Shown one piece after another: positions 30,712 to 41,469 of a stretch of DNA of 64,000 nt (position 1 is its first letter; each line of letters begins with the position of its first letter). A program made the translations under genes and the position numbers. The stretch spans positions 2,232,001-2,296,000 of the forward strand of contig NZ_CP055930.1 in NCBI RefSeq assembly GCF_013927005.1, written 5' to 3'. A model generated the notes under the pieces. That model saw only the letters and a list, made by a program, of their open reading frames with translations, was not told the DNA's origin and did no database searches. This stretch comes from Enterobacter sp. RHBSTW-00175. Its GTDB lineage: Bacteria > Pseudomonadota > Gammaproteobacteria > Enterobacterales > Enterobacteriaceae.

Positions 30712-31799
30712 AGCGCCTGGAGCTCTTTTGCCATTCTGTCCAGGGTGTAGGGTTCAGCGGTTGCGCGAGCAGCTGCTGAATAATCAACGCCCTGACCACG
30801 GCCTTGCAGCCAGTGGGCGATAGCCTGCTGATAGCCTTCACTGTCGAGCGCGTCGCGCACCCAGCCGTTTTGACCTTCAGTTATCCATTCTGCCGCGCCG
30901 CAGCCGTGGCTGGTGAGCAGCGGCAGACCACAGGCCAGCGCTTCCACGCAGACATTCGGGAACGGATCGTAGAGCGTAGGCAGGATCAGCGCGTCCGCCG
31001 TGCCGTAAACTTCCCGCACATCTGCAACCGGCCCCAGGAAACGCACGCGTGACGCCACGCCGAGCGTCTGTGCCAGCTTTTCAAATTTGCGCGCGTGTTT
31101 ATCGCGACCGGCAACCAGCAACCAGACGTCAGAATGCGGGACAATGGCACGTAACGCGGTGGCCACGCCTTTACGGCTAAAACCAGACCCGACATACGCC
31201 AGCACTGGCGCATCTTCGGGGATGCCGAGCGCAGCACGCTGCGACAACGCGCGGACATCCGGGCTGAAATGCGCCGTATCCACACCGTTGTAGATCACGG
31301 TCAGTTTGTCATCCGACAAAGCAAAGCGGCGGGCGATGTCATCACGCACCATCTTTGAGTTGCAGATAACGGTGCGCAGTTGCGGATGGGTAAACATCTG
31401 CGCTTCAGCCTGCAAAATATAGCGGTGATAACGGCTGAATGACTGCGCCCAGCGTGCCAGCGGCGATAAAATGCGGCCATACTGCTCAAGCCATGTGGCG
31501 TGTACGCCATCGCCTGCGCGGAAAATGGTTGCCCCCGGAATTCGCTCATGGCTTTGCACAATATCGAACTGAGCAAAATGCGAGGCTGCTTCCACCGCAA
31601 ACCCGGACTCGCGGGCAATACGGTTACGGAACGGCGGGTTTACCGTCAGTGTTTTCCAGCCTGAAGCATCTTCCCACTGGCGGGCAATCAGCGTGACATC
31701 CAGGGTTGTGTCCTGAGCCAACACGTTCAGCGCGCGGGAAACAAAACGCTCCGCGCCGCCGTTGGGGTTGTAGGTCTGTCGGACGATCGCCAGCTTCAT
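30690..31799 (-). CDS. wabG: WabG-like core glycosyltransferase (GT4)
   Basis: 369 residues. The N-terminus LAIVRQTYNPNGGAERFVSRAL, the QSHERIPGATIFRAGDGVHATWL segment and the C-terminal LILPTLYDPFPNVCVEALACGLPLLTS region strongly recall Klebsiella WabG, which adds galacturonic acid to heptose II of the LPS core. E. coli uses WaaG in the corresponding slot. Specificity for galacturonate is inferred. It overlaps waaQ by 4 bp (ATGA) at the end of the hldD-waaF-waaC-waaQ operon, and converges on the GT4 gene. Confidence 0.75.
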   Translation of the reverse strand: MKLAIVRQTYNPNGGAERFVSRALNVLAQDTTLDVTLIARQWEDASGWKTLTVNPPFRNRIARESGFAVEAASHFAQFDIVQSHERIPGATIFRAGDGVHATWLEQYGRILSPLARWAQSFSRYHRYILQAEAQMFTHPQLRTVICNSKMVRDDIARRFALSDDKLTVIYNGVDTAHFSPDVRALSQRAALGIPEDAPVLAYVGSGFSRKGVATALRAIVPHSDVWLLVAGRDKHARKFEKLAQTLGVASRVRFLGPVADVREVYGTADALILPTLYDPFPNVCVEALACGLPLLTSHGCGAAEWITEGQNGWVRDALDSEGYQQAIAHWLQGRGQGVDYSAAARATAEPYTLDRMAKELQALYRDLLR

Positions 31800-32899
31800 G
31801 CAGGATATTCCAGCAGCAGGGTATCAATAGCGCTCAGCACCTGTTGCGGGGTAATGGCGGTGATGCAGTCGGAAACGCCACCGTCACCGCAGCCCGCCTT
31901 GCCGCAAGGCTGGCAGGTAAATCCGGCGGTGATCACGCGATAATTCACACCCCACGGTGCCCACTTGATTGCCCCGGTTGGGCCAAAGATAGCCACGGTC
32001 GGGGTCCCTACGGCACTGGCGAGGTGCATTGGCATGGAGTCAACGCCGAAGTAAATACGCGCGTGCTTCATCAGGGCACCCAGCTCTTTCAGGTTCAACT
32101 GACCGCTTAAATCAAACACCGGCTGGGTAAGCGCAGCACGCAGCTCATCCATATACGCGGTTTCTTCTTTTGACGGCGCGGCAGAGAGGATAATCGGCAG
32201 GCCACGAGCCGCCAGGTTATCGATTGTTGCCGCCAGCTTTTTGATATCCCAGGCTTTAAACATCCAGCGCGACGTCGGGTGCACCAGAATGTAGGATTTA
32301 CTCTGTAGACCAAATCCGGCCAGTTTCTCAGCTATGGAGGTTTCCGCCGCGTCACCCGGTACAAACAGGGTATGTTTGTCTTCATCAGACTGCGGGTGGA
32401 TCCCTACCCGACGCAGGGCGTCCAGATTCACTTCCACCATGTGGCGGCTGTTGTCCTGAATCGCCGGGTAGAGCGTGGTGAAGGATTTCACCCAACGACG
32501 ACGTGCCAGTCCACCGCGTTTATCCGGTTTAAAGCCGACGGAGACACGCGGCTTCAGCCGACGCGCCAGACGCGCGCCGTGCCAGTGTTCGGTAAGGTTA
32601 ATCAGCACATCGTACTGACGTCCTTTCAGCGTATTGACCAGAGCACGATACAGACGGAACTGCTCGAACCAGCCCTTTTTGCGCCAGTTGCGACCAATGG
32701 TATGCACCTGATCGATATGCGGATGGCTGGTCAGCATCGCCTGCGTGTCGTCGTAGACCAGCGCGTCGACTTCAACATTCGGCCAGTTCTTTTTCAGCAC
32801 GGTAAAGACCGGCGAGGTAAGCAGTACGTCACCGTGGTGACGCAGCTTAATGATCAGCACGCGCTTTGGTGGGCGCTCCGCTGAGAAAAAATCAGACAT
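31796..32899 (-). CDS. waaQ: LPS heptosyltransferase III WaaQ
   Basis: 367 residues of the GT9 heptosyltransferase family. It has the N-terminal LIIKLRHHGDVLLTSPVF, the FGVDSMPMHLASAVGTPTVAIFGPTG donor-site motif and a Cys-rich CQPCGKAGCGDGG segment typical of WaaQ. It adds the branch heptose III to heptose II. It overlaps waaC by 8 bp and wabG by 4 bp, indicating a tightly coupled operon. No JUMPstart/ops element precedes it, unlike the separate waaQ operon of E. coli. Confidence 0.93.
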   Translation of the reverse strand: MSDFFSAERPPKRVLIIKLRHHGDVLLTSPVFTVLKKNWPNVEVDALVYDDTQAMLTSHPHIDQVHTIGRNWRKKGWFEQFRLYRALVNTLKGRQYDVLINLTEHWHGARLARRLKPRVSVGFKPDKRGGLARRRWVKSFTTLYPAIQDNSRHMVEVNLDALRRVGIHPQSDEDKHTLFVPGDAAETSIAEKLAGFGLQSKSYILVHPTSRWMFKAWDIKKLAATIDNLAARGLPIILSAAPSKEETAYMDELRAALTQPVFDLSGQLNLKELGALMKHARIYFGVDSMPMHLASAVGTPTVAIFGPTGAIKWAPWGVNYRVITAGFTCQPCGKAGCGDGGVSDCITAITPQQVLSAIDTLLLEYPA

Positions 32900-33878
32900 A
32901 GGCTCTCTCTGCTGCCAGCAAAGGCTCTAATTGCGCAAATACCGCAGCGGCGCTGAGGTCGCTCAGCTGCGATGAATGTTCCGGACGGCAGATATATTGA
33001 TTTTTTCCGTAGCCGCCGATAAGACCCGGGTCCGTTGGGCCGTAAAGCGTAATATTAGGTCTATCCAGTGCGGCCGTCAGGTGGCTCAGGCCAGTATCTA
33101 CCGATACCACTGCCGTCGCGCCCGCCAGCTCTTGTGCCACGCCATCGAGCTTCATGCGTGGCAAGACGTCCACGTAATCAAACCCTTCTGCCAGGCGTTT
33201 GGCGCGCGCCTCTTCATGCGGGGCACCCCACGGCAGTTTGATGCGCAAACCTGCGCTACCCAGTAAACCGATCAGCTCACGCCAGTGGGTTTCCGGCCAG
33301 TGTTTGTCATCCCGGGTGGTGGCATGGAGGAAAATCAGATAAGGCGCGCTAAGTTGCTGTGAATTATGGAGGAAATGCTGCGAAATGGCGTAATCGCCCT
33401 GCATTTCAGGTTTGGCATAACCCAGGCTTTTGGCGAACAGTTCACGGGTACGTTCCACCGCGTGCTGCTGTTTCGCAATATGATGGCGACGGTTATAGAA
33501 CAGGCTTGCCAGCGGTTCGCGGGCGCTTTGCCAGTCCATGCCGTGCTTTACGCCGTGCGCCAGGCGCGTCACCAGCGCGGCGCTTTTGACCAGCCCTTGC
33601 GCGTCGATGATGGCATCGTAATGCTGAGCCTGCACCGCATCGCGAAACGCTTTGCGCTCGGCTTTAATCGGTGCGGAGAACCACGCCTTACGCCAGCGGC
33701 GGATAGCCACCGGGATCACACGGTCGACCGCTTCATGCCAGGTGGGGATCTGCGCGAAACCTTCTTCCACCACCCAGTCAAAACGAATGCCGGGAATGGC
33801 TTGCATCGCGTCCGTAAGGGACGGCAGCGTATGCAGTACATCGCCCATCGAAGAGGTTTTAACGATCAATACCCGCAT
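32892..33878 (-). CDS. waaC: LPS heptosyltransferase I WaaC
   Basis: 328 residues (E. coli 319). It adds the first L-glycero-D-manno-heptose to Kdo. GT9 features: VKTSSMGDVLHTLPSLTDA at the N-terminus, the VVEEGFAQIP segment, and VSVDTGLSHLTAALDRPNITLYGPTDP at the donor site. It is 3 bp downstream of waaF and overlaps waaQ. The slightly longer C-terminal tail compared with E. coli is unremarkable. Confidence 0.97.
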   Translation of the reverse strand: MRVLIVKTSSMGDVLHTLPSLTDAMQAIPGIRFDWVVEEGFAQIPTWHEAVDRVIPVAIRRWRKAWFSAPIKAERKAFRDAVQAQHYDAIIDAQGLVKSAALVTRLAHGVKHGMDWQSAREPLASLFYNRRHHIAKQQHAVERTRELFAKSLGYAKPEMQGDYAISQHFLHNSQQLSAPYLIFLHATTRDDKHWPETHWRELIGLLGSAGLRIKLPWGAPHEEARAKRLAEGFDYVDVLPRMKLDGVAQELAGATAVVSVDTGLSHLTAALDRPNITLYGPTDPGLIGGYGKNQYICRPEHSSQLSDLSAAAVFAQLEPLLAAERAYV

Positions 33879-33881
33879 TCG

Positions 33882-34928
33882 TTATCCTTCTTCGCTCAAC
33901 AGCAGTTCGTTAAGCTCTTCGAGCACGCGCTCTGGCGTAATGTCGATCAGGCTCTGATGATAGCCTTGTGCCGCATCGCCTTTACGCACTTTGTGGTAGC
34001 CGGTGATCAGGCGAATAACACGCGCCTTGTGTGACAGCGGCGGGGTGAAGTCCGGGCTGCTTGGGCCATAAAGGGCAACCAGCGGGCGGTTAAGCGCAGC
34101 AGCAACGTGCATCAGGCCAGAATCGTTGGTGACCACGGCTTTACAGGCGGCAATCAGAATAACCGCTTGCTCCAGCTGGGTTTCCCCGGCCAGGTTACGG
34201 CACCAGGCCTGCTGTTCTGTACTCAGTGTGGCAAGGATTTCATTGCCCGCTTCGTGATCTTTCGCCGAGCCGAACAGGACAATCTGGTTGCCTTCGTCGA
34301 TAAGCTGTTTTGCCAGTTCGGCGTAGTGATAGTGCGGCCAGCGTTTTGCCGGGCCGAACTCTGCGCCAGGGCAGAAACCGATCATTGGGCGTTCGTCCGA
34401 AATACCAAACGCGTTGCAGGTCTGGGATTTTTCGCCATCGTTAACCTGCAACTGCGGCCACAACAGCGGCTGCGGCAGGTCTTTCGCACTGCGCATCACG
34501 CCTTTGTCGTAGGCCAGCGCAACATAGCGCTCCACCATCAGTGGCCAGGCCGCTTTATCCAGCACTCGGGCGTCGTTCAGCAGGCCGTAACGCATTTCAC
34601 CGCGCCAGCCGGTGCGATGAGGCACGCCAGCAAAGAAGGGTACTAAGGCGGATTTAAACGAGTTGGGCAGCACGTAAGCGCGATCGTAGCGCTTTTCGCG
34701 CAGGCTGTGGCCGAGCTTGCGGCGTTCACCGATTTCCAGCGCCCCGTGGCCCAGCGGCATCGGGATAGCGTCGTTTACTTCAGGCATCCGCGATAACAGC
34801 GGACGGCACCATGCAGGTGCCATCACGTCGATTATCGCCTGGGGATAGCGCGCCTTGAGCGTGCGATAGAGACTTTGCGACATCATCATGTCGCCCACCC
34901 ATGACGGGCCGATCACCAGTATCTTCAT
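33882..34928 (-). CDS. waaF: LPS heptosyltransferase II WaaF
   Basis: 348 residues, as in E. coli. It adds heptose II to heptose I. The N-terminus ILVIGPSWVGDMMMSQSL and the donor-site VTNDSGLMHVAAALNRPLVALYGPSSPDFTPPL motif are typical, as is the PGAEFGPAKRWP segment. It is 9 bp downstream of hldD and 3 bp before waaC. Confidence 0.97.
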   Translation of the reverse strand: MKILVIGPSWVGDMMMSQSLYRTLKARYPQAIIDVMAPAWCRPLLSRMPEVNDAIPMPLGHGALEIGERRKLGHSLREKRYDRAYVLPNSFKSALVPFFAGVPHRTGWRGEMRYGLLNDARVLDKAAWPLMVERYVALAYDKGVMRSAKDLPQPLLWPQLQVNDGEKSQTCNAFGISDERPMIGFCPGAEFGPAKRWPHYHYAELAKQLIDEGNQIVLFGSAKDHEAGNEILATLSTEQQAWCRNLAGETQLEQAVILIAACKAVVTNDSGLMHVAAALNRPLVALYGPSSPDFTPPLSHKARVIRLITGYHKVRKGDAAQGYHQSLIDITPERVLEELNELLLSEEG

Positions 34929-34937
34929 GCTTACTTC

Positions 34938-35870
34938 TTACGCGTCGCGGTTCAGCCAGGCCATATATTCCGTTACGCCTTCGGCAACGGTCTTGAACGG
35001 CTTGTCGTAGCCCGCGGCACGCAGGTTGGTCATGTCAGCCTGAGTGAATGCCTGGTAGCGGCCTTTCAGCTTTTCCGGGAACGGAATGTATTCAATGCTG
35101 CCTTTTTTGTGATACGCCAGGGTTGCGTCCGCAACGGCCTGGAAGGATTCTGCACGGCCCGTACCCAGGTTGAAGATACCGGACACGCCGTTTTCCCAGA
35201 ACCACAGGTTCACCGCGGCAACGTCGCCAACATAAACGAAGTCACGCTTGAAGCTATCGCTGCCTTCGAACAGTTTCGGACTTTCGCCATTATTCAGTTG
35301 GGTGTTCAGGTGGAACGCAACGCTCGCCATGCTGCCTTTGTGGCCTTCACGCGGCCCGTACACGTTGAAGTAGCGGAAGCCCACGATCTGGGAATTTGCT
35401 TCAGGCAGAACCTGACGCACGTATTCGTCGAACAGGAACTTAGAGTAGCCATATACGTTCAGCGGCTGCTCATATTCGCGGGATTCGATGAAGTTTGACG
35501 TACGGCCGCCGTAGGTTGCCGCAGAAGAGGCATACAGGAACGGAATTTCACGCTCCAGGCAGTAGTGCAGAATCTCTTTGGAGTACTGATAGTTGTTGTC
35601 CATCATGTACTTGCCGTCCCACTCGGTGGTGGAAGAGCATGCACCCTCGTGGAAGATAGCTTCGATTTCGCCGAACTCTTCACCTGCCATAATCTGGATA
35701 AGGAAGTCTTCTTTATCCATATAGTCAGCAATGTTCAGATCCACCAGGTTTACAAATTTGGTGCCGTCTTTCAGGTTGTCCACCACCAGGATGTCGGTGA
35801 TGCCTTTGTCATTGAGAGCCTTAACAATATTGCTGCCGATAAAGCCCGCGCCGCCGGTAACGATAATCAT
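34938..35870 (-). CDS. hldD: ADP-L-glycero-D-manno-heptose-6-epimerase HldD
   Basis: 310 residues, as in E. coli RfaD/HldD. It epimerises ADP-D-glycero-D-manno-heptose to the L-glycero form used by WaaC, WaaF and WaaQ. The SDR nucleotide-binding GGAGFIG at residues 6-12 and the catalytic Tyr140-x3-Lys144 pair (YGYSK) are present. The start MIIVTGG at 35870 matches E. coli; a start 20 codons upstream is rejected. It is the first gene of the heptose operon and divergent from kbl. Confidence 0.98.
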   Translation of the reverse strand: MIIVTGGAGFIGSNIVKALNDKGITDILVVDNLKDGTKFVNLVDLNIADYMDKEDFLIQIMAGEEFGEIEAIFHEGACSSTTEWDGKYMMDNNYQYSKEILHYCLEREIPFLYASSAATYGGRTSNFIESREYEQPLNVYGYSKFLFDEYVRQVLPEANSQIVGFRYFNVYGPREGHKGSMASVAFHLNTQLNNGESPKLFEGSDSFKRDFVYVGDVAAVNLWFWENGVSGIFNLGTGRAESFQAVADATLAYHKKGSIEYIPFPEKLKGRYQAFTQADMTNLRAAGYDKPFKTVAEGVTEYMAWLNRDA

Positions 35871-36085
35871 AACTGTAACCTTTGAAGTGTGGAGCCCGGG
35901 GACAATCCCGGACGCTAATGTTTCTATCATATCATTAGTATGGCGACCCTACAGCCATTCACCGACATCGCGCATGGGTACGCGTGATTTATGCTACAAA
36001 AACGAGAAGAGATAATGTGTCATCTCGTCATGAAGTATAGGTTTGGGTAATATGTGCCGAAATTTGCCGAGTCTGGAGAATTGCA

Positions 36086-37282
36086 ATGCGTGGTGATTTT
36101 TACAAACAGTTAAACAGCGACCTGGACACCGCACGCGCGGAAGGGTTGTTCAAAGAAGAACGCATCATCACTTCTGCACAGCAGGCGGACATCACCGTCG
36201 CCGATGGCAGCCATGTGATCAACTTTTGTGCGAACAACTATTTAGGTCTTGCGAATCACCCTGAGCTGATTGCCGCTGCGAAAAACGGCATGGACACCCA
36301 TGGTTTCGGTATGGCCTCCGTACGCTTTATCTGCGGTACGCAGGACAGCCACAAGCAGCTTGAGAAAAAGCTGGCGTGCTTCCTCGGAATGGAAGACGCG
36401 ATCCTGTACTCCTCTTGCTTTGATGCTAACGGCGGCCTGTTTGAAACGCTGCTGGGCGCAGAAGATGCGATTATTTCCGATGCGCTGAACCACGCCTCCA
36501 TCATCGATGGCGTGCGTCTGTGTAAAGCGAAGCGTTTCCGCTATGCCAACAACGATATGGCTGAACTGGAAGTACGCCTGAAGGAGGCGCGTGAAGCGGG
36601 CGCTCGCCATGTGCTGATCGCCACCGACGGCGTGTTCTCAATGGACGGCGTGATCGCCAACCTTAAGGGCGTGTGTGACCTGGCGGATAAATATGATGCG
36701 CTGGTGATGGTCGATGACTCTCATGCGGTGGGCTTTGTGGGCGAAAATGGTCGTGGTTCGCACGAATACTGCGACGTGATGGGCCGTGTGGACATCATCA
36801 CCGGCACGCTCGGTAAAGCACTGGGCGGCGCGTCCGGCGGCTATACCGCAGCGCGTAAAGAAGTGGTCGAGTGGCTGCGTCAGCGTTCCCGTCCGTACCT
36901 GTTCTCCAACTCCCTGGCACCAGCCATTGTTTCAGCCTCCATCAAAGTGCTGGAGATGGTGGAATCAGGCGCGGAACTGCGTGACCGTCTGTGGTCCAAT
37001 GCGCGTCTGTTCCGTGAAAAAATGAGTGCCGCAGGCTTTACCCTGGCCGGTGCTGACCACGCGATCATCCCGGTAATGCTGGGCGATGCGGTTGTGGCGC
37101 AGAACTTTGCCCGTGAACTGCAAAAAGAAGGGATTTACGTTACCGGGTTCTTCTTCCCGGTGGTGCCAAAAGGTCAGGCGCGTATTCGCACCCAGATGTC
37201 TGCGGCGCATTCGCCTGAACAAATTGAACGTGCGGTTGAAGCCTTTACCCGCATCGGCAAACAACTGGGCGTGATTGCCTGA
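36086..37282 (+). CDS. kbl: 2-amino-3-ketobutyrate CoA ligase
   Basis: 398 residues, as in E. coli. This PLP enzyme of the alpha-oxoamine synthase family cleaves 2-amino-3-ketobutyrate to glycine and acetyl-CoA. The PLP lysine is Lys244 in [13 protein letters not shown], and the cofactor Asp/His motif [10 protein letters not shown] is intact. TGGAGAA precedes the ATG. It is followed 9 bp later by tdh, whose product it uses. Confidence 0.98.
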   Translation: MRGDFYKQLNSDLDTARAEGLFKEERIITSAQQADITVADGSHVINFCANNYLGLANHPELIAAAKNGMDTHGFGMASVRFICGTQDSHKQLEKKLACFLGMEDAILYSSCFDANGGLFETLLGAEDAIISDALNHASIIDGVRLCKAKRFRYANNDMAELEVRLKEAREAGARHVLIATDGVFSMDGVIANLKGVCDLADKYDALVMVDDSHAVGFVGENGRGSHEYCDVMGRVDIITGTLGKALGGASGGYTAARKEVVEWLRQRSRPYLFSNSLAPAIVSASIKVLEMVESGAELRDRLWSNARLFREKMSAAGFTLAGADHAIIPVMLGDAVVAQNFARELQKEGIYVTGFFFPVVPKGQARIRTQMSAAHSPEQIERAVEAFTRIGKQLGVIA

Positions 37283-37291
37283 GGACGTGAG

Positions 37292-38317
37292 ATGAAAGCG
37301 TTATCCAAACTGAAAGCAGAAGAAGGGATTTGGATGACCGACGTGCCGGAGCCGGAAGTCGGTCATAACGATCTGCTGATCAAAATCCGTAAAACCGCCA
37401 TCTGCGGTACTGACGTCCATATTTACAACTGGGACCAGTGGTCGCAGAAAACCATTCCGGTACCTATGGTGGTTGGCCACGAATATGTCGGCGAAGTGGT
37501 TGGCATTGGTCAGGAAGTGAAAGGCTTCAAAATTGGCGATCGCGTGTCTGGCGAAGGTCACATCACCTGCGGCCATTGCCGTAACTGCCGCGGTGGTCGT
37601 ACGCACCTGTGCCGCAATAGCGTGGGTGTGGGTGTCAACCGTCCTGGCTGTTTTGCGGAATATCTGGTGATCCCGGCATTCAACGCGTTCAAAATCCCGG
37701 ACAACATTTCCGACGATCTGGCCTCCATCTTCGACCCGTTCGGTAATGCGGTGCATACGGCGCTGTCGTTCGATCTGGTGGGTGAAGACGTGCTGGTGTC
37801 TGGTGCTGGTCCGATCGGCATTATGGCTGCGGCAGTGGCGAAACACGTCGGCGCGCGTAACGTTGTTATCACTGACGTGAATGAATATCGTCTGTCGCTG
37901 GCACGCAAAATGGGCGTTACCCGTGCTGTGGATGTCTCTAAAGAGAGCCTGAACGACGTGATGGCTGAGCTGGGCATGACCGAAGACTTCGACGTGGGCC
38001 TGGAGATGTCTGGCGCACCACCGGCGTTCCGTACCATGCTGGATACCATGAACCACGGTGGCCGTATCGCCATGCTGGGTATTCCGCCGTCAGACATGTC
38101 TATCGACTGGAACAAGGTGATCTTCAAGGGTTTGTTCATCAAAGGCATCTATGGCCGTGAGATGTTCGAAACCTGGTACAAGATGGCTGCACTGATCCAG
38201 TCTGGTCTGGATCTGTCGCCAATCATTACTCATCGCTTCTCCATCGATGAGTTCCAGCAGGGCTTTGACGCAATGCGTTCAGGCCAGTCCGGGAAAGTTA
38301 TCCTGAACTGGGATTAA
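37292..38317 (+). CDS. tdh: L-threonine 3-dehydrogenase
   Basis: 341 residues, as in E. coli. This zinc-dependent MDR-family enzyme oxidises threonine to 2-amino-3-ketobutyrate with NAD+. Catalytic zinc Cys38 ([10 protein letters not shown]) and GHE motif are present, the structural zinc loop is [15 protein letters not shown], and the Rossmann motif is SGAGPIGIM. It is co-transcribed with kbl for threonine breakdown. Confidence 0.98.
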   Translation: MKALSKLKAEEGIWMTDVPEPEVGHNDLLIKIRKTAICGTDVHIYNWDQWSQKTIPVPMVVGHEYVGEVVGIGQEVKGFKIGDRVSGEGHITCGHCRNCRGGRTHLCRNSVGVGVNRPGCFAEYLVIPAFNAFKIPDNISDDLASIFDPFGNAVHTALSFDLVGEDVLVSGAGPIGIMAAAVAKHVGARNVVITDVNEYRLSLARKMGVTRAVDVSKESLNDVMAELGMTEDFDVGLEMSGAPPAFRTMLDTMNHGGRIAMLGIPPSDMSIDWNKVIFKGLFIKGIYGREMFETWYKMAALIQSGLDLSPIITHRFSIDEFQQGFDAMRSGQSGKVILNWD

Positions 38318-38326
38318 GCTGCTCTC

Positions 38327-38349
38327 AGGCACCCGTTTTACGGGTGCCT
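38327..38349 (+). terminator. hairpin after tdh
   Basis: AGGCACCCG, loop TTTTA, CGGGTGCCT forms a 9-bp perfect stem 10 bp after the tdh stop. The downstream T-run is short and displaced (GTACACGTTTT), so termination efficiency is uncertain. Confidence 0.7.
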
Positions 38350-38492
38350 GTACACGTTTTAGCGGTTTGACTTTCCAGGGGTTACTTGTTAACTTCTGGC
38401 GAATTTTTCTCCACAGAGTCTTCTCCGCGCGTTCATTCTTGCAGTCATAATGATTACGTCAGGAAAGATTTTGCCAGGCTAATCAGGTCATT

Positions 38493-40073
38493 ATGTCCAC
38501 ATTGTTTTCGCAAAAGTTGGTTGATACCCCTTCACGGCTTGCCGCTTTTTTAACTGTAGTTGTTTCCCTGCTAATAGTTATTGGCGTTAATATTGTAAAT
38601 GCTAAATATAATGCGGTGATTAACCGAACGCTGGTTTTTGTACTGATATTGCTGACGTTAAAGTGCATAAATAACAAATTTATTAAAAACGTACTGGCGG
38701 TAGTTTTATTAATTCCAGTCGCGGCTGATCTTACCCTTCAGTTATATGCGTGGAATAACTTCAATTCAGCATTTAGCTATGGGTTTGCGCTCAGCGTATT
38801 AAATACCACGCCGGGTGAAGCCAGTTCGATGCTCGGGCTGTACTGGCGTGAATGCATTATCTTTGTGGCGTTTTCCGCGCTGTTTATCTATACCGCCAAC
38901 ACTGGCGGATGGCCTGTTGCACCACGTTTTCGTCGCTGGCCGGTTATTGCGCTGGCATTAACGCTCGCAGCCTTTATCGGCCAGGCCTGGCAGCATCAGC
39001 TCAGAAGAAGTAATGTTGAAAGCATGGCGCAGCGCGTTGTGCAGGCCACGCCAGTCAGTACTGCAAAAGTGTTTATGCAGGCGATAGAAGATAACGCGGT
39101 GGTCGCTAATATCGGCAATAACATTCCCGATTATAAACTCACGCTGTCGGACACCGGGATTGAAAACTATGTGCTGATTATTGGTGAGTCAGAGCGCACG
39201 GCAAACATGGGTATCTATGGTTATCAACGGGATACCACGCCAGAGCTGGAGAAACAAAAATCGCAGCTTTTGCTGTTCCGCAATGCTGTAACTCCCGCAC
39301 CTGTCACCATTATGGCCGTGCCATTAGCAATGACAGCCGATACCGTGGGCAAGCGCGATCCGCATAAATACAGCGATAATGTCATTAATATCGCCAATAA
39401 AGCGGGATATGACACCTACTGGTTTAGCCGTCAGGGCAAGGGCGGGGCGCATAATAATGTCATTACTGGCATCGCCATGAACACCAGGCAGCATCAGTGG
39501 GTAGAAGGGGGCTATGATGAAGACCTGCTTCCGTTACTGAATGATGCGCTGAAAAAACCGGGCAAAAAAATCATCGTTTTGCACCTGTACGGTAGCCACG
39601 AGCCAGCCTGTCGACGTTTCCCGGCAAGCCAGGCCGTTCTGAGTGGCGGCAGCGAAGCCGATGATTGTTACGATAACTCGGTGCGTTACACCGATACTCT
39701 GATGGGAAATGTATTCCGTACTCTGGAAAACTCGCGTTCATCGGTGATGTATTTTTCCGATCACGGTCTGATTCGTGATCCGCAGCGTTCGGTGGTTTAC
39801 TCTCACGGCAACGTTAACCCTCCCAGAGAGGCCCTGCAGATCCCGATGTTTATCTGGTACGGGCAACAGGTTGATTCTAAAAATAAACTCATCGGCGACT
39901 ATGATAAGCCCTGGTCCGCTGATGATGTAAACACGCTCGCGGAGTTGTGGTTAGGCATTCATCGTCAGGGAGAGCCTGAGCAGTCGGTGCAGTCCTGGCT
40001 TGCCAGTTACGATAAGAATGTGACGGTGCTGGATACGACAGGTAAGTCGTATGAATGGCGCAATATTCGTTAA
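38493..40073 (+). CDS. phosphoethanolamine transferase (EptA/OpgE-type)
   Basis: 526 residues. About four to five N-terminal membrane segments (to about residue 170) precede a periplasmic sulfatase-fold domain. The likely nucleophile is Thr272 in PVTIMAV, following LIIGESERTANMGIYGY; metal ligands are expected in the VLHLYGSHEPAC and YFSDHGL segments, and paired Cys are present. Members move phosphoethanolamine from phosphatidylethanolamine to LPS or periplasmic glucan. Its place before waaL suggests an LPS core or lipid A target; this is inferred. The region has lower GC than the kbl-tdh genes beside it. Confidence 0.85.
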   Translation: MSTLFSQKLVDTPSRLAAFLTVVVSLLIVIGVNIVNAKYNAVINRTLVFVLILLTLKCINNKFIKNVLAVVLLIPVAADLTLQLYAWNNFNSAFSYGFALSVLNTTPGEASSMLGLYWRECIIFVAFSALFIYTANTGGWPVAPRFRRWPVIALALTLAAFIGQAWQHQLRRSNVESMAQRVVQATPVSTAKVFMQAIEDNAVVANIGNNIPDYKLTLSDTGIENYVLIIGESERTANMGIYGYQRDTTPELEKQKSQLLLFRNAVTPAPVTIMAVPLAMTADTVGKRDPHKYSDNVINIANKAGYDTYWFSRQGKGGAHNNVITGIAMNTRQHQWVEGGYDEDLLPLLNDALKKPGKKIIVLHLYGSHEPACRRFPASQAVLSGGSEADDCYDNSVRYTDTLMGNVFRTLENSRSSVMYFSDHGLIRDPQRSVVYSHGNVNPPREALQIPMFIWYGQQVDSKNKLIGDYDKPWSADDVNTLAELWLGIHRQGEPEQSVQSWLASYDKNVTVLDTTGKSYEWRNIR

Positions 40074-40135
40074 CACAGGTACGTTCAACTTGTTTCTGGC
40101 TATGTGGTAGCCTGATTTGCCTTTTAGTAAATGGA

Positions 40136-41398
40136 ATGATGATGATTATTGTAAAACGAGATAAGGTCCAGTTTGCGTTACTGCAATTACTCTTCGGACT
40201 GTGTGCTATTGCTTTTGGTTGCGTTGTCGTTGCACCTAATTTGTCGGCAAAAGTTCTGAGTGTGGCGGGAATCACTGCACTGGTCATTTTTTTGCTGGAT
40301 ATCAAAAACATCAAAAAAAATGATGCATTTTGGCTTTGCCTGATCCTGTTGGTCATCGGGATCTGCGATTTGACCTGGTACCGTATGTATAAGGTCGAAA
40401 GTGCAGCGATAAACTCATATCGCGCATACCTTGAGGCCGGAAAAATCTGTGTTTTCGGTGCATTTTCGATCTTTGTTTTCGCAAATAAAAATCAGCTGAA
40501 GGTTGGCAGCAATAAGATACATATGTTGCTGATCATCGCGTTACAGGTGATGATTGTTATCTACGCGGGCTATCAGCATCTGTTTATGGACAGTAAGAGG
40601 GTGACGCTGGCACTTACGGGCGGCACTGATGCAACAGGTGCGGCATATACAGTTGCCTTTATCTCCTTTTATACCATCCTGGTTCTGCAACACAGTAAGA
40701 CAAGATGGAAAGAGCTTTTCATCCTGGGACACTTTTTCATCACATTCCTGGTTCTGGTCACGACAGAAACACGTGCCGCGATTTTGGTCTATCCGATTAT
40801 TTTCTTTGGGCTGCTGGTGGTAAAACTCTATAAAGAGAAGCACATTCCGTGGAAAGGTGTAACTGTTTTCCTGATCGCCTTACTGGCCGGTGCGTTTATG
40901 ATGAAAGACAACCTGGTGAAGCGATATGATGACCTTAACCGCGATATTGTCGCTTTCGATAAAGACAACAGTAGAACATCGGTAGGCGCACGCTTTGCAA
41001 TGTGGGAGACAGGTCTGGCAGCATCGAAAAATAATTATTTCTGGCAATCCACCGATGAGCGCAACGCGAAGATAGTGGAAGAAGTAAAAAGGGATCCGAG
41101 CCTGTCCGGGGCGCTAGAGCACATGCGAGGCCATCTGCATAATGAAATAGTGGAAACGCTCTCAGTTAAAGGACCTTCTGGTGTAATTCTCTATATTCTT
41201 TTTGTTATATCACTGGGTTGGTACGCTTTACGCAAATTAAAAAGTATTATTCTTTGTGCCTTCCTGGTGTCATTAATTATGTTCGGTTTAAGCGGTGTAA
41301 TGTTCTATTCTAAAACCACGCCGGTTGCCTGGATGCTGACACTTATAATGTCGGTTGTTTTCCTTGAGCAAAACAAGCATCGGGATATCATAAAGTAA
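40136..41398 (+). CDS. waaL: O-antigen ligase WaaL
   Basis: About 420 residues with roughly 11-12 hydrophobic segments. Matches to E. coli WaaL features are clear: DLTWYRMYKVES, a GTDATGAAYTVAF loop, TETRAAILVYPI, TSVGARFAMWETGL and the periplasmic HLHNEIVETLSVKG motif with the His needed for ligation. WaaL joins O-antigen from undecaprenyl carrier to lipid A-core in the periplasm. The start is unsure: three tandem ATGs at 40136-40144 fit the family length, while an in-frame ATG at 40055 would overlap the preceding gene. It lies apart from the main waa cluster. Confidence 0.85.
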   Translation: MMMIIVKRDKVQFALLQLLFGLCAIAFGCVVVAPNLSAKVLSVAGITALVIFLLDIKNIKKNDAFWLCLILLVIGICDLTWYRMYKVESAAINSYRAYLEAGKICVFGAFSIFVFANKNQLKVGSNKIHMLLIIALQVMIVIYAGYQHLFMDSKRVTLALTGGTDATGAAYTVAFISFYTILVLQHSKTRWKELFILGHFFITFLVLVTTETRAAILVYPIIFFGLLVVKLYKEKHIPWKGVTVFLIALLAGAFMMKDNLVKRYDDLNRDIVAFDKDNSRTSVGARFAMWETGLAASKNNYFWQSTDERNAKIVEEVKRDPSLSGALEHMRGHLHNEIVETLSVKGPSGVILYILFVISLGWYALRKLKSIILCAFLVSLIMFGLSGVMFYSKTTPVAWMLTLIMSVVFLEQNKHRDIIK

Positions 41399-41469
41399 TC
41401 GTTTTGATTCTCCACCGGGAAAAAGGTATTCTCCCGGTGGAAAAATGTCATTTAACAGACGAGCACGCT

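Noticed and set aside
31796..32899. JUMPstart/ops element for RfaH control of waaQ
   Set aside because: waaQ overlaps waaC and has no upstream spacer; I saw no GGCGGTAG-type ops before the LPS genes.
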